DNA of 64,000 nt from an uncultured Cytophagales bacterium (GTDB lineage: Bacteria; Bacteroidota; Bacteroidia; Cytophagales; Cyclobacteriaceae), in assembly GCA_913057175.1 (NCBI GenBank), contig CAJXNP010000008.1, forward strand, positions 1 to 64,000, read 5' to 3'. This document shows positions 26,927-36,958 of the stretch, in pieces. The number at the start of each line of letters is the position of its first letter. The stretch's first letter is position 1. Position numbers and translations under genes: made by a program. Below the pieces are notes generated by a model. It saw nothing but the letters and a program-made list of their open reading frames with translations, was not told the origin of the DNA and made no database searches.

Positions 26927-28603
26927 TTAGGCAGGAACAACCTCCTGCTCTTGTGTTTCAAGAAGTTTCCAGGCTTTATATCCACCTCCAAGATTTTTTA
27001 CATTTTTAACTCCCTTATGGTGGAGAATTAAGGCAGCTAAATATCCTCTAAGACCTTTTGCGCAGTAAACAATCATTTCCTGATCGAGATCGGACAATTC
27101 AGTGCTCTCCCTCAACTCATCCAGCTCAATAAGTTCCGAACCCGGTATGATCCCCTCCTGTTCAGTTTCCAGTTTACTCCTCACATCAATCAGTCGATAG
27201 CCATTCCGGGAATCAGCAATCCTTTTTCGAAGGGACAAGGCATCAATCTCTGTAAATCCCTGCTTCAATTTGTTTTGCGAAATGTATCCTGCAAGAATGA
27301 TCAGATCCTTTGCCGGTGAATATGGAGGTGCATAAGCCAGATCCAGATTAGGGAGGTCGTCAATTGTTAAATCTGCATAAATAGCTGTGCTGAATACATC
27401 AATTCGTTTATCAACACCATTCTCTCCAAATACTTCAGCACCTAATAATTTTCCGTTTTCAGGATCAAAATATACCTCAGCCACCAGGTCCCTGGAATCA
27501 GGATAAAATCCTGGAGTCGCAGGAGCTATAAAAAAGGTGGACTGAAAAGGTATTCTTTTACCCTGCATAAAAGCAGGATTCATCCCTGTACGACCCAAAG
27601 TATAATCAAACACTTTAATGATTGCTGTTTTATAAGCTCCCTTGAATTTCTCGTCTCCACCAGCGGAATTAGCGCCGGCTGTCCTACCTCCTTTATTGGA
27701 GTGGGTCCCCATCGGAAAGTAATCGTGCTCTCCCGTCTGAATATTGAGAATACTGGCGCAATCGCCCGCAGCATAGATTCCCGGGAATGATGTTTCCATT
27801 TTTTCATTAACCTTCAGAGCGCCATTGGGGAGATGTTCTGCACCCTTTGAAATTAATAGATGGGTATTAGGCTTACCTCCTAATCCCATAATCAGGTAAT
27901 CTGATTTTATTTTTTCACCACCGTTCAATACAACTTCCGTCAATTCTCCGGCTTTTATTGTGAGTTGTGTGATGGTCTCATTCGTAATAACCCTTATTCC
28001 ACTTTCTTCCAGAACCTTCAGTGCAAGAAAACCAAACTTGGCATCCCAAACAGGTAAAATAGAAGGAGCCATTTCAACTAAGGTCACTTTTTTTCCTATG
28101 TTACAAAGGTTTTCTGCCACCTCAACACCGATCAGACCACCTCCCAGAATGGTAATGTTTTTCCGCTTCGTTAAAACTCCATCTTCAACGATCTTGTCAA
28201 AATTTTCAATGGTCCGGCAATTGGACCAGTTGGAAACTTTCTCAATTCCCTGAATTGGAGGAATAAATGGCTGAGCACCGGTAGCAAAAACAAGTTTTGA
28301 ATATTTGTACCATCCTTTATTGGTCTGGACAAGATTATCAGCAGGAACAATATCAATCACTTCCTCTTCCAATCGTACATCAATGTCAAATCGTTTTCTT
28401 AGCAAATCTGCTTTGGCCACCATCAATTTATCCTTATCCTTTATTTTTCCGGAGAGCGAATACGGAATCCCACATGTGGCATAGCTAACGTATCTTGTCT
28501 TCTCAAATAAAATGATCTTGATTTTTTCATTCATCCTTCGTGCTTTAGCAGCTGCTGAAGGACCGGCTGATAAGCCTCCAATGATAATGACAGTATCTTC
28601 CAT
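26927..28603 (-). CDS. CoA-disulfide reductase / rhodanese fusion
   Basis: 558 residues. Residues 1-450 are a pyridine-nucleotide-disulphide oxidoreductase: VIIGGLSAGPSAAAKARR (FAD site), SYATCGIPYSLSG with the single active cysteine of the CoADR group, GGGLIGVEVAENL (NAD(P)H site), YAAGDC, GTHSNKGGRTAGANSAGG, then the dimerisation domain. Residues 455-558 are a rhodanese domain with active Cys in VYCAKGLRGY. The family (CoADR-RHD, Npsr-like) reduces CoA disulphide, CoA persulphide or polysulphide with NAD(P)H. Cytoplasmic. The fusion points to sulfane-sulfur or thiol-redox handling. Confidence 0.92.
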   Translation of the reverse strand: MEDTVIIIGGLSAGPSAAAKARRMNEKIKIILFEKTRYVSYATCGIPYSLSGKIKDKDKLMVAKADLLRKRFDIDVRLEEEVIDIVPADNLVQTNKGWYKYSKLVFATGAQPFIPPIQGIEKVSNWSNCRTIENFDKIVEDGVLTKRKNITILGGGLIGVEVAENLCNIGKKVTLVEMAPSILPVWDAKFGFLALKVLEESGIRVITNETITQLTIKAGELTEVVLNGGEKIKSDYLIMGLGGKPNTHLLISKGAEHLPNGALKVNEKMETSFPGIYAAGDCASILNIQTGEHDYFPMGTHSNKGGRTAGANSAGGDEKFKGAYKTAIIKVFDYTLGRTGMNPAFMQGKRIPFQSTFFIAPATPGFYPDSRDLVAEVYFDPENGKLLGAEVFGENGVDKRIDVFSTAIYADLTIDDLPNLDLAYAPPYSPAKDLIILAGYISQNKLKQGFTEIDALSLRKRIADSRNGYRLIDVRSKLETEQEGIIPGSELIELDELRESTELSDLDQEMIVYCAKGLRGYLAALILHHKGVKNVKNLGGGYKAWKLLETQEQEVVPA

Positions 28604-28783
28604 AAGCCATTTTTCTTTTGCTTAAAGATATCTATCGAGTACGGAAACTTTTCTGACTTTTGTCATGTAAAGAGAAAAGGGTGTTAGGAAAAGGCACTAA
28701 GATGTCCTTTTATCACTCATAAACACATGATAAATAAGTCATATGTTTTTCATGGAAAAGTGGTGAAATTATCTTAAAAATTC

Positions 28784-30235
28784 TCATTCCCCCTGACCAA
28801 GTGAATAGCCCCTTTCTCCATCAAAATAGTACAAGTGCTCTGTCTTGATAAAATCAAATCCGGCCTCATTGATTTTGGCAAGCAATTCAATTACCTGTTC
28901 ATTTTGAATAACTGTCCCCTCTTTTTCAGGATAATACCGGCATCGCCAGTGATCAGAACAAAAAGTTTCAGGATGTCCTTCGGGGTAAACAGCTACTCCT
29001 CTGTTGGTAATCAGATTCAGTTTCAGTTGTTTTGTATCAGCTTTTTTTAATTGCTCTCCTAACTTACCTGGGTCCCTACCGTCTTTGTCCCAATCCAGAA
29101 AGACATCCAAGCCAACCAGTTCCTTTTTGGCCTTTGGTTTCTTTGACATTTTAGACAAATCCATCACTACATTTTGATCGTATTTTACAGCCCTTAGCTG
29201 AGTAGGTGTTTGTCCCAATCGCAGGATCACTTCTTTCGCAAATTCACTTGTCCAGACTTTTCGTGCGGAGTTCTTGCCATAAATATCGGAGGTGTGTATT
29301 CCATCTTCAACAGTTTTCAGCCATGCATTCTGGATTTTTTCCGCTACCTCCGATTGATTAATGTGAACGAGCATCATGACAGCCGCGTTGATAATTCCAG
29401 ATGGATTTGCAATGTCAAGACCAGCAATATCAGGTGCCGAGCCGTGAATAGCTTCAAACATTGCCACATCCGGGCCGATATTCGCCGAACCTCCTAGTCC
29501 TACCGAACCTGTCACCTGTGCAGCAATATCTGAAATAATATCCCCGTAAAGGTTTTCCGTCACTACAACATCCAGGCTATGAGGACGATCAGCGATGATG
29601 GCAGACCCAATATCGATGATCATGTGGTTGGTTTCAATGGTAGGGTATTCCTGCGCAACTTCATTAAATATCTTATGAAAAAGACCGTCGGCCTGCTTCA
29701 TAATATTATCCTTCGTCATACAAGTCACCTTTTTTCTGTTGTACGCCTTGGCGTACTCAAAAGCAAACCGGATGATCTTCTCCGAACCCGGTTTGGAAAT
29801 CAGCTTTAAAGCCTGAATTACCTCATCGGTTTGCTGGTGCTCAATTCCTGCATAAAGATCCTCTTCATTTTCCCTGATAATGACCATATCGGTTAGGGGG
29901 AAATTGGTATCAACATATGGATAGTAAGATCTGCAAGGTCGAACATTTGCATATAAACCCAGGGTTTTTCTGGTTGTAACATTTAAACTTTTAAACCCAC
30001 CACCCTGCGGTGTTGTAATCGGGGCTTTCAGAAATACCTTTGTTCTCCTCAGGCTGTCCCAGGATTCGGGCGCTATACCGGTTGAAATTCCTTTTTTATA
30101 AACCTTCTCACCTATCTCAATGACTTCCGTCTCAATGTTTGCTCCGGCTGCAAAGAGAATGTCCAGTGTCGCCTGCATGATTTCAGGGCCAATACCATCT
30201 CCGTATGCAACTGTGATCTTCCTTTTTTCTGCCAT
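28784..30235 (-). CDS. icd: Isocitrate dehydrogenase, Thermus-like long form
   Basis: 483 residues. The isocitrate/isopropylmalate dehydrogenase core is at 1-335: VAYGDGIGPEIM, the phosphate loop near SLNVTTRKTLGLYANVRP, VIIRENEEDLYAGIEH, VVVTENLYGDIISDIAAQ, EAIHGSAPDIAG. A C-terminal extension of about 140 residues (KKELVGLDVFLDWDK...YFDGERGYSLGQGE) is characteristic of the Thermus thermophilus-type enzyme used by many Bacteroidota, and is absent from isopropylmalate dehydrogenase. It decarboxylates isocitrate to 2-oxoglutarate in the TCA cycle. Single gene with its own promoter region; cofactor preference not assigned. Confidence 0.93.
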   Translation of the reverse strand: MAEKRKITVAYGDGIGPEIMQATLDILFAAGANIETEVIEIGEKVYKKGISTGIAPESWDSLRRTKVFLKAPITTPQGGGFKSLNVTTRKTLGLYANVRPCRSYYPYVDTNFPLTDMVIIRENEEDLYAGIEHQQTDEVIQALKLISKPGSEKIIRFAFEYAKAYNRKKVTCMTKDNIMKQADGLFHKIFNEVAQEYPTIETNHMIIDIGSAIIADRPHSLDVVVTENLYGDIISDIAAQVTGSVGLGGSANIGPDVAMFEAIHGSAPDIAGLDIANPSGIINAAVMMLVHINQSEVAEKIQNAWLKTVEDGIHTSDIYGKNSARKVWTSEFAKEVILRLGQTPTQLRAVKYDQNVVMDLSKMSKKPKAKKELVGLDVFLDWDKDGRDPGKLGEQLKKADTKQLKLNLITNRGVAVYPEGHPETFCSDHWRCRYYPEKEGTVIQNEQVIELLAKINEAGFDFIKTEHLYYFDGERGYSLGQGE

Positions 30236-30665
30236 GTTGATTTTAATTGATCGTTACAGCCACGAAAATAGTTATTTAATTAAAATGATAATATCGATTT
30301 CATTCTTTTTAATAAATGCATCGTTTTAATTATTTTCTTGAAATGATCTATCAAAATCAACTACTTAATTTGAAATTTACTAATGAAGATAAATGAGCTT
30401 TTTCCAGGTAAATGACAAATTTTGAACAGTCATTTTTTTGATGGCTGTTGAATTTCCAGTCAATTCAATTTTTTTTCATCGAAGAATATATTAAGATGGA
30501 TGTTATTTTTGGATAGCTAGACGAATTAATTTTTTTAAAAATTAAAAATCGCATATATTATATCCTTGAAACAGAGTCGGCTATGGTCATTTAACATTAA
30601 GCAAATAAACAGGATTTTTAAGTATTGAATAAATAATAACAGGCTCGTTTCACCCAATACTTTTA
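30236..30665. other. Divergent intergenic region
   Basis: AT-rich gap between isocitrate dehydrogenase (-) and the propeller sensor kinase (+). No gene was found. It holds a hairpin AACAGTCAT / ATGGCTGTT (30425-30433 and 30441-30449, one G-T pair, 7-base T-rich loop) that could be a terminator or attenuator. Its role is not clear because both neighbours read away from it. Confidence 0.4.
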
Positions 30666-30673
30666 TAATTTTG
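30666..30673 (+). promoter_or_regulatory. Candidate -7 promoter box TAATTTTG
   Basis: Exact match to the Bacteroidota sigma-A -7 consensus TAnnTTTG, followed by C, 48 bp before the TTG start at 30722. No good -33 TTTG was found at the usual distance, so this is a partial match. Confidence 0.5.
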
Positions 30674-30721
30674 CTTAATGATTAAAAAAACAAAAACTTT
30701 ATATTTTTAAAAGCTAGGAAC

Positions 30722-33700
30722 TTGAATCAAATAAGATTGAAGGTTGGGTTAATTTTTATAATTCTATTACACTTTTTCACATCAGATCTATCTGCGCAAG
30801 ATGATAATGAAAAAGAATTAAGCTTTTATACTTATAAGCTTTCTGTAGATGCGGGACTGTCGCAAAGCAACACCTATGCCATCATGAAAGATTATGAAGA
30901 TTTTATCTGGATAGGTACAGATGATGGTTTGAACAGGTATGACGGATATGAGTTTAAAGTTTTCAATAAAAATCCGAATGATTCCAATAGCATAGCAGAC
31001 GACAAAGTATGGGTGCTCTTTGAAGATAGTAAGGATCAGTTTTGGATTGGTACAAACCTTGGAGGCTTGAATTTGTTTGATAGAGATTCGCAAACCTTCA
31101 GGAAATATATGCATGACCCGGATCAGGAAAATTCCATTAGCAACAATTCCATCACGTGTATTTTTGAGGATTCCGAAAGCCGGCTTTGGGTGGGAACACT
31201 ATGGGGCCTCAACGTATTTGATCAGGAAACGGAAAGTTTTAGATCCTTTTACCGAAATCCGGACGGAACCGGAATTGCTCATAATGAAATCCAGGGAATT
31301 GATGAAAAAGATAGGGATATTTGGGTGGCAACAAAATCAGGACTTTCCGTACTGGATATGGATGATTTCACCATCACCAACTTATTGCAAAGCTCTTCTG
31401 AATCTACCTCTTATATCAATTCACGGCTGGAGTGCCTTTACATTAGCAAAGATGGGGATATATGGGTTGGGACAAATGGAGCGGGCCTTGTGAGATATGA
31501 TGAAGATTCCGACAGCTACATCCAATATTCCCTTAGGGACAAAACAAATAACATTACTTCTGATATAGTTCTGGTGATAGAAGAAGATGAAGAAGGAAAC
31601 CTGTTTATCGGAACGGATGGGGCAGGGTTATTTCAATTTGATATAGAAAATAAAAACTTTTCGAGAATACTTTCCAAAAATGATGTATCTCAACTAAATG
31701 CTTCCATTTATGACATGTTTTTGGAAGATGACCTGCTTTGGCTGGGCCTCTATGGCGGCGGAATTAACCTTATCAATTTTAACAACAAAGGGTTTTACCA
31801 CTACGAATATTTCAATGAAGAAATGAAAAGTTTTGGTAAAAATTCTGTTCTCTCTCTGGTAGAAGATCACGATCAGAATATCTGGATTGGTACAGATGGA
31901 GCAGGGTTATATAAATACAACCCCAAAACCAGAACATTCATACCTTTTACTCATAATCCACGGAACAAAAATTCCATTAGTGGAAATGTAGTCAAGTCGC
32001 TAATGGTCGATGAAAAAGGAAACATCTATGCCGGGACCTATGCTGCTGGTTTAAATTACATCAACACCGATAGCAATCGTATTACGAAATATCTGCCCAC
32101 CGAAAAGGATTCGACTTCCCTACAAACCGAACATGTCTGGGAAATTTTTCAGGATAGCGAAGGTAGAATTTGGGTAGGACAATTAGGAGGTTTATCAGAA
32201 TTCATCCCCGATCAGAAAAAATTCAAACATTACCCCATTGACATCTTTGATGTGAACAACCTGGGCTCTACGGATATCACAAGAATTTATGAAGATCAAA
32301 ATAATAACATATGGGTAGGCACACTGGAAGGCGGGATTGGAAAGTTGAACAAGAAGGATATTAGTTTTAAGCGCTATGAATATGATGAAAATGAGCTGAT
32401 CGGTCTTAGCAATAACGAGATCAAGGAGATTTTTGAAGATTCAAATGGAAAACTATGGGTAGGAACAAATGGTGGTGGCCTTAATTATTATGATCCGGAC
32501 CTTGACAAATTTGTCTGGTGGAAATCGAATAGCGGATTAGGGGATGAAATATTAAGTATAGTAGAAGATGAAGCTGGTAATTTCTGGATCGGCACCTTCG
32601 ACGGCTTAGCGCGTTATAATCCTGAATCTGACATCGCCAAATTCTATACTAAAGGTACCGGCATACAGGGAAATGAATTCAATTATAATTCAAAGCTAAA
32701 GGCCTCTGATGGTACATTTTATTTAGGCGGATTAAACGGATTGACCTATTTCAGACCTGAAGACATTAGTGACGACACAAATACACCTGAAGTTGCACTG
32801 ACAGATCTTTACCTTTTTCATGAAAAAGTCAATATCAGCGAAGAAAACTCAATCATTGACAAAGATATTAATTCAATCGACCGACTGGTACTGGACCAAA
32901 GTCAAAACGTCATTACATTATGGTATTCGGCGCTTGACTATACGCTCCCTAAAAAGAATAAATATGCCTATAAGATGGTTGGTTTCGACGAAGATTGGAA
33001 CTATGTGAATGAACAGCGATCAGCGACTTATACGAACCTGCCTCCGGGAGATTATACATTCCATGTAATTGCCTCCAATAATGAAGGGTTCTGGAATGAA
33101 AATGGTAAGAAGTTGAAAATTACTGTACTGGCACCCTGGTATAAAAAGCCAGTATCTATTATCGGGTTTTTTATTTTATCAATCTTATTATTTATTCTGG
33201 TTATCAGAATACGAACCAAGATATTAACAGTTCAAAAAAGAAAACTGGAACAGCAGGTAAAGAGAAGGACCCTTCAAATGGAGCTTCAAAAAAAGGAACT
33301 CCAGAAGCAAAATGATATGATCGTCAGTCAGAATGAAGAACTGATGAATAAAAATGAAGAAATCGAAGCTCAGCATTTTCAGATTGAAGAAAAGTCTAAA
33401 CTGCTTGAAAAGGCCCATGAAGAGATAAAACTAGCCAATAATGAGTTAGTAAAAGCCAATAATGAGCTTGAAAAAGTTGTTGATAAGCGAACGGAGGAAT
33501 TGCGACAAACCATTCAACAACTGATCAAAACCGATGATGAACTGAGCACTTTTTTATACCGATCCAGTCATGACCTCAGGGGCCCAATTGTTACTTTGAT
33601 CGGTCTGAGTCAGTTGGCAAGAATGGAGGTCCATGATGAAAAATTCCAGCATTATTTTGACAAGATCAGTTCATCATGCACACACATGCTTCACTTTCTG

Positions 33701-34249
33701 AAACAACTAAATGATACAAATATCATTTTCAGAAGTATCAAAAACACACAGGAGCTTGATTGGTTGAAAATTATCAATGAGATCAGGGGTGACCTCAACA
33801 AACTGGATCCTAATAATGAAGTTAAAAAAGTGCTGGATATTGATGTGGATAAGATTGTATACTCCGATGAACTAATGATCAAAACCATTATCCTGAATTT
33901 GCTGGAAAACTCTATTCAATATCGTAGAAGATCTGATCCTTTTGCAAAGTTGAAAATACGGTATGTTAAGAATAAGCTGGTCATTGTAGTATCTGACAAT
34001 GGTATTGGCATCGATGAAGATGTACAGATCAAAGTATTTGATATGTTCTATCGAGGTTCAGAAGTAAGCAAGGGCAACGGGCTTGGATTGTTCCTTGTGC
34101 AAAAAGCTGTAGATCTGATTGGCGGACAAGTCGAGCTTAAAAGCAAGAAAATGGAGTTCACAGAAATCACCATTGAAATACCTATAGATAAAGTGGGTAA
34201 GAAGAAACCGAAAGATTTGAAAGAAGAGTTTGAGCAAATCTTTGCCTGA
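30722..34249 (+). CDS. Two-component-propeller sensor histidine kinase (non-hybrid)
   Basis: 1175 residues. The start is TTG at 30722: an in-frame stop at 30683 and no ATG before the signal peptide (NQIRLKVGLIFIILLHFF...LSAQ) leave it as the only good choice. Residues 40-740 hold two-component-regulator propeller repeats (DGLNRYDGYEFKVF, IWIGTDGAGLYKYNPKT, LWVGTNGGGLNYYDPD) forming two seven-bladed propellers, then a Y_Y_Y domain (YAYKMVGFDEDWNYV, TNLPPGDYTFHVIASN), one membrane helix (about 815-840), a long coiled coil, HisKA with His 950 (RSSHDLRGPI) and HATPase (DNGIGIDEDVQIK, GNGLGLFLVQ). It lacks the receiver and AraC domains of the hybrid regulators that share this sensor. No response regulator is adjacent. 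The ligand is probably extracellular; a carbohydrate is the family precedent. Confidence 0.88.
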   Translation: MNQIRLKVGLIFIILLHFFTSDLSAQDDNEKELSFYTYKLSVDAGLSQSNTYAIMKDYEDFIWIGTDDGLNRYDGYEFKVFNKNPNDSNSIADDKVWVLFEDSKDQFWIGTNLGGLNLFDRDSQTFRKYMHDPDQENSISNNSITCIFEDSESRLWVGTLWGLNVFDQETESFRSFYRNPDGTGIAHNEIQGIDEKDRDIWVATKSGLSVLDMDDFTITNLLQSSSESTSYINSRLECLYISKDGDIWVGTNGAGLVRYDEDSDSYIQYSLRDKTNNITSDIVLVIEEDEEGNLFIGTDGAGLFQFDIENKNFSRILSKNDVSQLNASIYDMFLEDDLLWLGLYGGGINLINFNNKGFYHYEYFNEEMKSFGKNSVLSLVEDHDQNIWIGTDGAGLYKYNPKTRTFIPFTHNPRNKNSISGNVVKSLMVDEKGNIYAGTYAAGLNYINTDSNRITKYLPTEKDSTSLQTEHVWEIFQDSEGRIWVGQLGGLSEFIPDQKKFKHYPIDIFDVNNLGSTDITRIYEDQNNNIWVGTLEGGIGKLNKKDISFKRYEYDENELIGLSNNEIKEIFEDSNGKLWVGTNGGGLNYYDPDLDKFVWWKSNSGLGDEILSIVEDEAGNFWIGTFDGLARYNPESDIAKFYTKGTGIQGNEFNYNSKLKASDGTFYLGGLNGLTYFRPEDISDDTNTPEVALTDLYLFHEKVNISEENSIIDKDINSIDRLVLDQSQNVITLWYSALDYTLPKKNKYAYKMVGFDEDWNYVNEQRSATYTNLPPGDYTFHVIASNNEGFWNENGKKLKITVLAPWYKKPVSIIGFFILSILLFILVIRIRTKILTVQKRKLEQQVKRRTLQMELQKKELQKQNDMIVSQNEELMNKNEEIEAQHFQIEEKSKLLEKAHEEIKLANNELVKANNELEKVVDKRTEELRQTIQQLIKTDDELSTFLYRSSHDLRGPIVTLIGLSQLARMEVHDEKFQHYFDKISSSCTHMLHFLKQLNDTNIIFRSIKNTQELDWLKIINEIRGDLNKLDPNNEVKKVLDIDVDKIVYSDELMIKTIILNLLENSIQYRRRSDPFAKLKIRYVKNKLVIVVSDNGIGIDEDVQIKVFDMFYRGSEVSKGNGLGLFLVQKAVDLIGGQVELKSKKMEFTEITIEIPIDKVGKKKPKDLKEEFEQIFA

Positions 34250-34258
34250 CAACATAAG

Positions 34259-35644
34259 CTAAGGCGAAGCAGCCTGCATGAGCAGTCCGCAAACCCAGGC
34301 GCCATATGTACCCAAAGCATATCCCAGTACAGCTAATAAAACACCAACAGGCGCAAGCGATGGATGAAATGCCGCTGCAACGACAGGTGCACTAGCTGCC
34401 CCACCAATATTTGCCTTGCTACCCACAGCCAGGAAAAAGTATGGGGCCCTGATTAATTTACCAACAATAAATAATAATGCCACATGCACCAACATCCATA
34501 AAGCTCCCACAACAAATAATCCCGGATTATCCAGAATTTCCAATACATTCATTTTCATTCCAATTGTGGCCACAAGAATAAAAATAAATACACTTCCGAT
34601 CTTGGATGCACCAGCACCTTCGAACTTTTTGAGCTTAGTAAAAGAAACGATTACTCCACCGGTAGTGGCTAATACAATTAACCAGAAAAAAGAGCTATCC
34701 AAACTTAACTTCCCTAATCCAGGTGCATGATTCTTAATCCAAGGGGCTATGAAATCTGCCAAAAGATGGGAAATCCCTGTTATTCCAAACCCAATTGCCA
34801 AAACCACAAAAAGGTCTGTAGTCATCGGAATTCTTGCTATTTTCTTAGTGAAATCATGCATTTTTTGTTGTAGATGGTCTATGGCACTTGAATCTGCTTT
34901 AAAATATTTATCCAGCTGATCTTTCTTCCCTACACCAAAAAGAAGGAAGGCCATCCAAATCTCTGCTACTATCACATCTACGGTGATCATGATTGAATAA
35001 AGCTTGTCGGTAGGTTTAAATATTTCGTACATAGCTGCCTGGTTAGCACCCCCACCAATCCAACTACCTGCAATGGTTGTCATCCCTCGCCATACCGCTT
35101 CTGGCCCTACTCCACCAACCGTATCCGGTGAAATCATTGATGCAATAAGTAGTGCTAACGGACCTCCAATTACAACGCCAACGGTGCCCGTAAAAAACAT
35201 GATTAGCGCTTTTGGGCCGAGCTTTAATATTTCCTTCAGGCTAATACTCATGGTCAATAAAACCAGACAAGCTGGCAACAAGTATCTCGATGCCACAAAG
35301 TACAATTGAGATTCATGCATGAATGGATCAAATACCTTTTTTGGTATATCTTCTTTTTTGATCAGATTTACGGCTTCTTTCCACGAAGCATCATGAGGAA
35401 GAGGATAGCCCTGCTCAATCAAAAAATTAATAACATTTTCCGATTCATACCATTTTGGCGCAATGATCCCTAAGCTGGTAAACAAGGAAGGAATGAAGTA
35501 ACACAGTAATAACATTGGAATGTATGTATAAAATTTATCCCATGCTTTACTTCCACTATTGGATGTATAAAAAATAACAGCCAGGATCAATAATAATAAT
35601 CCAAATACAACAGCATCATTGGTCAAAAATGGTTCACTTCTCAT
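34259..35644 (-). CDS. DUF819 family membrane protein
   Basis: 461 residues with about a dozen hydrophobic helices (TNDAVVFGLLLLILAVIFY, ALIMFFTGTVGVVIGGPLAL). Family hallmarks: GSWIGGGANQAAM, KANIGGAASAPVVAAAFHPS and the C-terminal GVLLAVLGYALGTYGAWVCG. DUF819 (YjcL-type) proteins are predicted inner-membrane transporters without a proven substrate. It starts 9 bp after the NUDIX gene stop, so the two are co-transcribed. It converges with the propeller kinase, the stops being 9 bp apart. Confidence 0.88.
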   Translation of the reverse strand: MRSEPFLTNDAVVFGLLLLILAVIFYTSNSGSKAWDKFYTYIPMLLLCYFIPSLFTSLGIIAPKWYESENVINFLIEQGYPLPHDASWKEAVNLIKKEDIPKKVFDPFMHESQLYFVASRYLLPACLVLLTMSISLKEILKLGPKALIMFFTGTVGVVIGGPLALLIASMISPDTVGGVGPEAVWRGMTTIAGSWIGGGANQAAMYEIFKPTDKLYSIMITVDVIVAEIWMAFLLFGVGKKDQLDKYFKADSSAIDHLQQKMHDFTKKIARIPMTTDLFVVLAIGFGITGISHLLADFIAPWIKNHAPGLGKLSLDSSFFWLIVLATTGGVIVSFTKLKKFEGAGASKIGSVFIFILVATIGMKMNVLEILDNPGLFVVGALWMLVHVALLFIVGKLIRAPYFFLAVGSKANIGGAASAPVVAAAFHPSLAPVGVLLAVLGYALGTYGAWVCGLLMQAASP

Positions 35645-35653
35645 CTTTTATTA

Positions 35654-36283
35654 TTATAGTTTTTTCAACACCTCTCTGAATTCACTCAGCATCATGGCCG
35701 TGGCTCCCCATACAACTTCTCCTTCAATATTGTAATATGGGGCATCTATAACATATCCCTGCGACGTACTGATCTTTTTCCTTTTGATCCTCTGATCATC
35801 CAAAAAATCACTAATGCTAGCTGGGATCACACTTTCAACTTCATATAAATCCGGAATGAACCGTGGAGCATAATCCAGGTACCCTACAACCGGCTGAACA
35901 ATATAGTTACTCACCCACACATAAAATCTTGTAAGCTCTCCCAATACCCTCACATCATTACTTTCAATGCCAATTTCCTCTTGTGCCTCCCTTAAAGCTG
36001 TTTGCTTATAGGTCTCCGTATTTTCTACCTTACCGCCGGGTAAGCTTATCTGTCCGCTATGAGCGCCATCATAGCTGGATCTCTTAATTAAAGGAAACCT
36101 GATATCCTGATTGCTATCTTGATATAATAGGATAAGGACGCCGCTTTTCCGTGCATCATTAGGTGGAGTTATATACTTTTCAGCTATTCTCGTAACATTA
36201 GGGGACATTTTGAGTTGGGCCTTCAATCCAGGCAGAGGCTTATTCAATTCACTCATAAGTTTTCCCACGAATCCTTCAATCAT
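35654..36283 (-). CDS. NUDIX hydrolase, CoA pyrophosphatase type
   Basis: 209 residues from the ATG at 36283 (MIEGFVGKLMSEL); a TTG at 36289 would add two residues. NUDIX box: GGKVENTETYKQTALREAQE then EIG, with the REAQEE metal site. The preceding block (SGVLILLYQDSNQDIRFPLI, AHSGQISLPGGK) matches the NUDT7/NudL subgroup that cleaves CoA and acyl-CoA to phosphopantetheine and 3',5'-ADP. Cytoplasmic. First gene of a pair with the DUF819 gene and divergent from maf. Confidence 0.88.
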   Translation of the reverse strand: MIEGFVGKLMSELNKPLPGLKAQLKMSPNVTRIAEKYITPPNDARKSGVLILLYQDSNQDIRFPLIKRSSYDGAHSGQISLPGGKVENTETYKQTALREAQEEIGIESNDVRVLGELTRFYVWVSNYIVQPVVGYLDYAPRFIPDLYEVESVIPASISDFLDDQRIKRKKISTSQGYVIDAPYYNIEGEVVWGATAMMLSEFREVLKKL

Positions 36284-36366
36284 AGACAAAAGTTGAACTT
36301 AAAAATATTAAAAAAATTCAATGAGGAAGGTATAGATACTATATTTACCAAAAATCTTAAATAACC

Positions 36367-36942
36367 TTGCTAGACCTTAATAGTTATAAATTAATTCTAG
36401 GTTCCAAATCACCCCGTAGACAAATGCTGCTAACCGAAGCAGGTTTTGATTTCGATGTGAAAGTGATTGATATTGACGAATCCTACCCGGACATCATTCA
36501 CGTGTCCGATGTTGCCCTTTATTTGGCAGAAAAGAAAGCTAAGCAAGTTCCCTTTTTGAAAAAAAATGAAATCCTGATCACCGCCGATACAACAGTTGTT
36601 TTGAATGAAACCATTTTAGGGAAACCGGAAAGCCGGGATGAAGCTTTTGAAATGATCAGCTCGCTCTCTGGAAAGATGCATTCGGTAATAACCGGAGTAT
36701 GCCTTAAAAATGATCACAGGGTTTTGTCTTTTGATGACACAACGGTTGTCTATTTCCGGAAGCTCACCAATAAGGAAATCAATTACTATATTGATAATTT
36801 TGATCCATTCGATAAAGCCGGTGGATATGGTATTCAGGATTGGATAGGAATGATCGGTATCACCAGCATAGAAGGTTCATTTTTCAATGTCATGGGTTTG
36901 CCTATTCATAAAATCTATGCTGAACTCCCCGCCTTGCTATAG
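36367..36942 (+). CDS. maf: Maf family nucleoside triphosphate pyrophosphatase
   Basis: 191 residues. Maf motifs: LILGSKSPRRQMLL at the N-terminus, ITADTTVVLN with the catalytic acid, GKPESRDEAFEMI, SGKMHSVITGV and KAGGYGIQDW. Maf proteins hydrolyse dTTP, UTP or modified pyrimidine nucleotides and were first named for septum inhibition. The start is TTG at 36367: a stop sits at 36358-36360, and the first ATG (36424) would delete the SxSPRR substrate loop. Divergent from the NUDIX gene, with an 83-bp gap. Confidence 0.93.
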   Translation: MLDLNSYKLILGSKSPRRQMLLTEAGFDFDVKVIDIDESYPDIIHVSDVALYLAEKKAKQVPFLKKNEILITADTTVVLNETILGKPESRDEAFEMISSLSGKMHSVITGVCLKNDHRVLSFDDTTVVYFRKLTNKEINYYIDNFDPFDKAGGYGIQDWIGMIGITSIEGSFFNVMGLPIHKIYAELPALL

Positions 36943-36958
36943 TTTTTACTAATGATGA

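Noticed and set aside
28784-30235. 3-Isopropylmalate dehydrogenase
   Set aside because: The 140-residue C-terminal extension and length of 483 residues belong to Thermus-type isocitrate dehydrogenase. No leucine genes are nearby.
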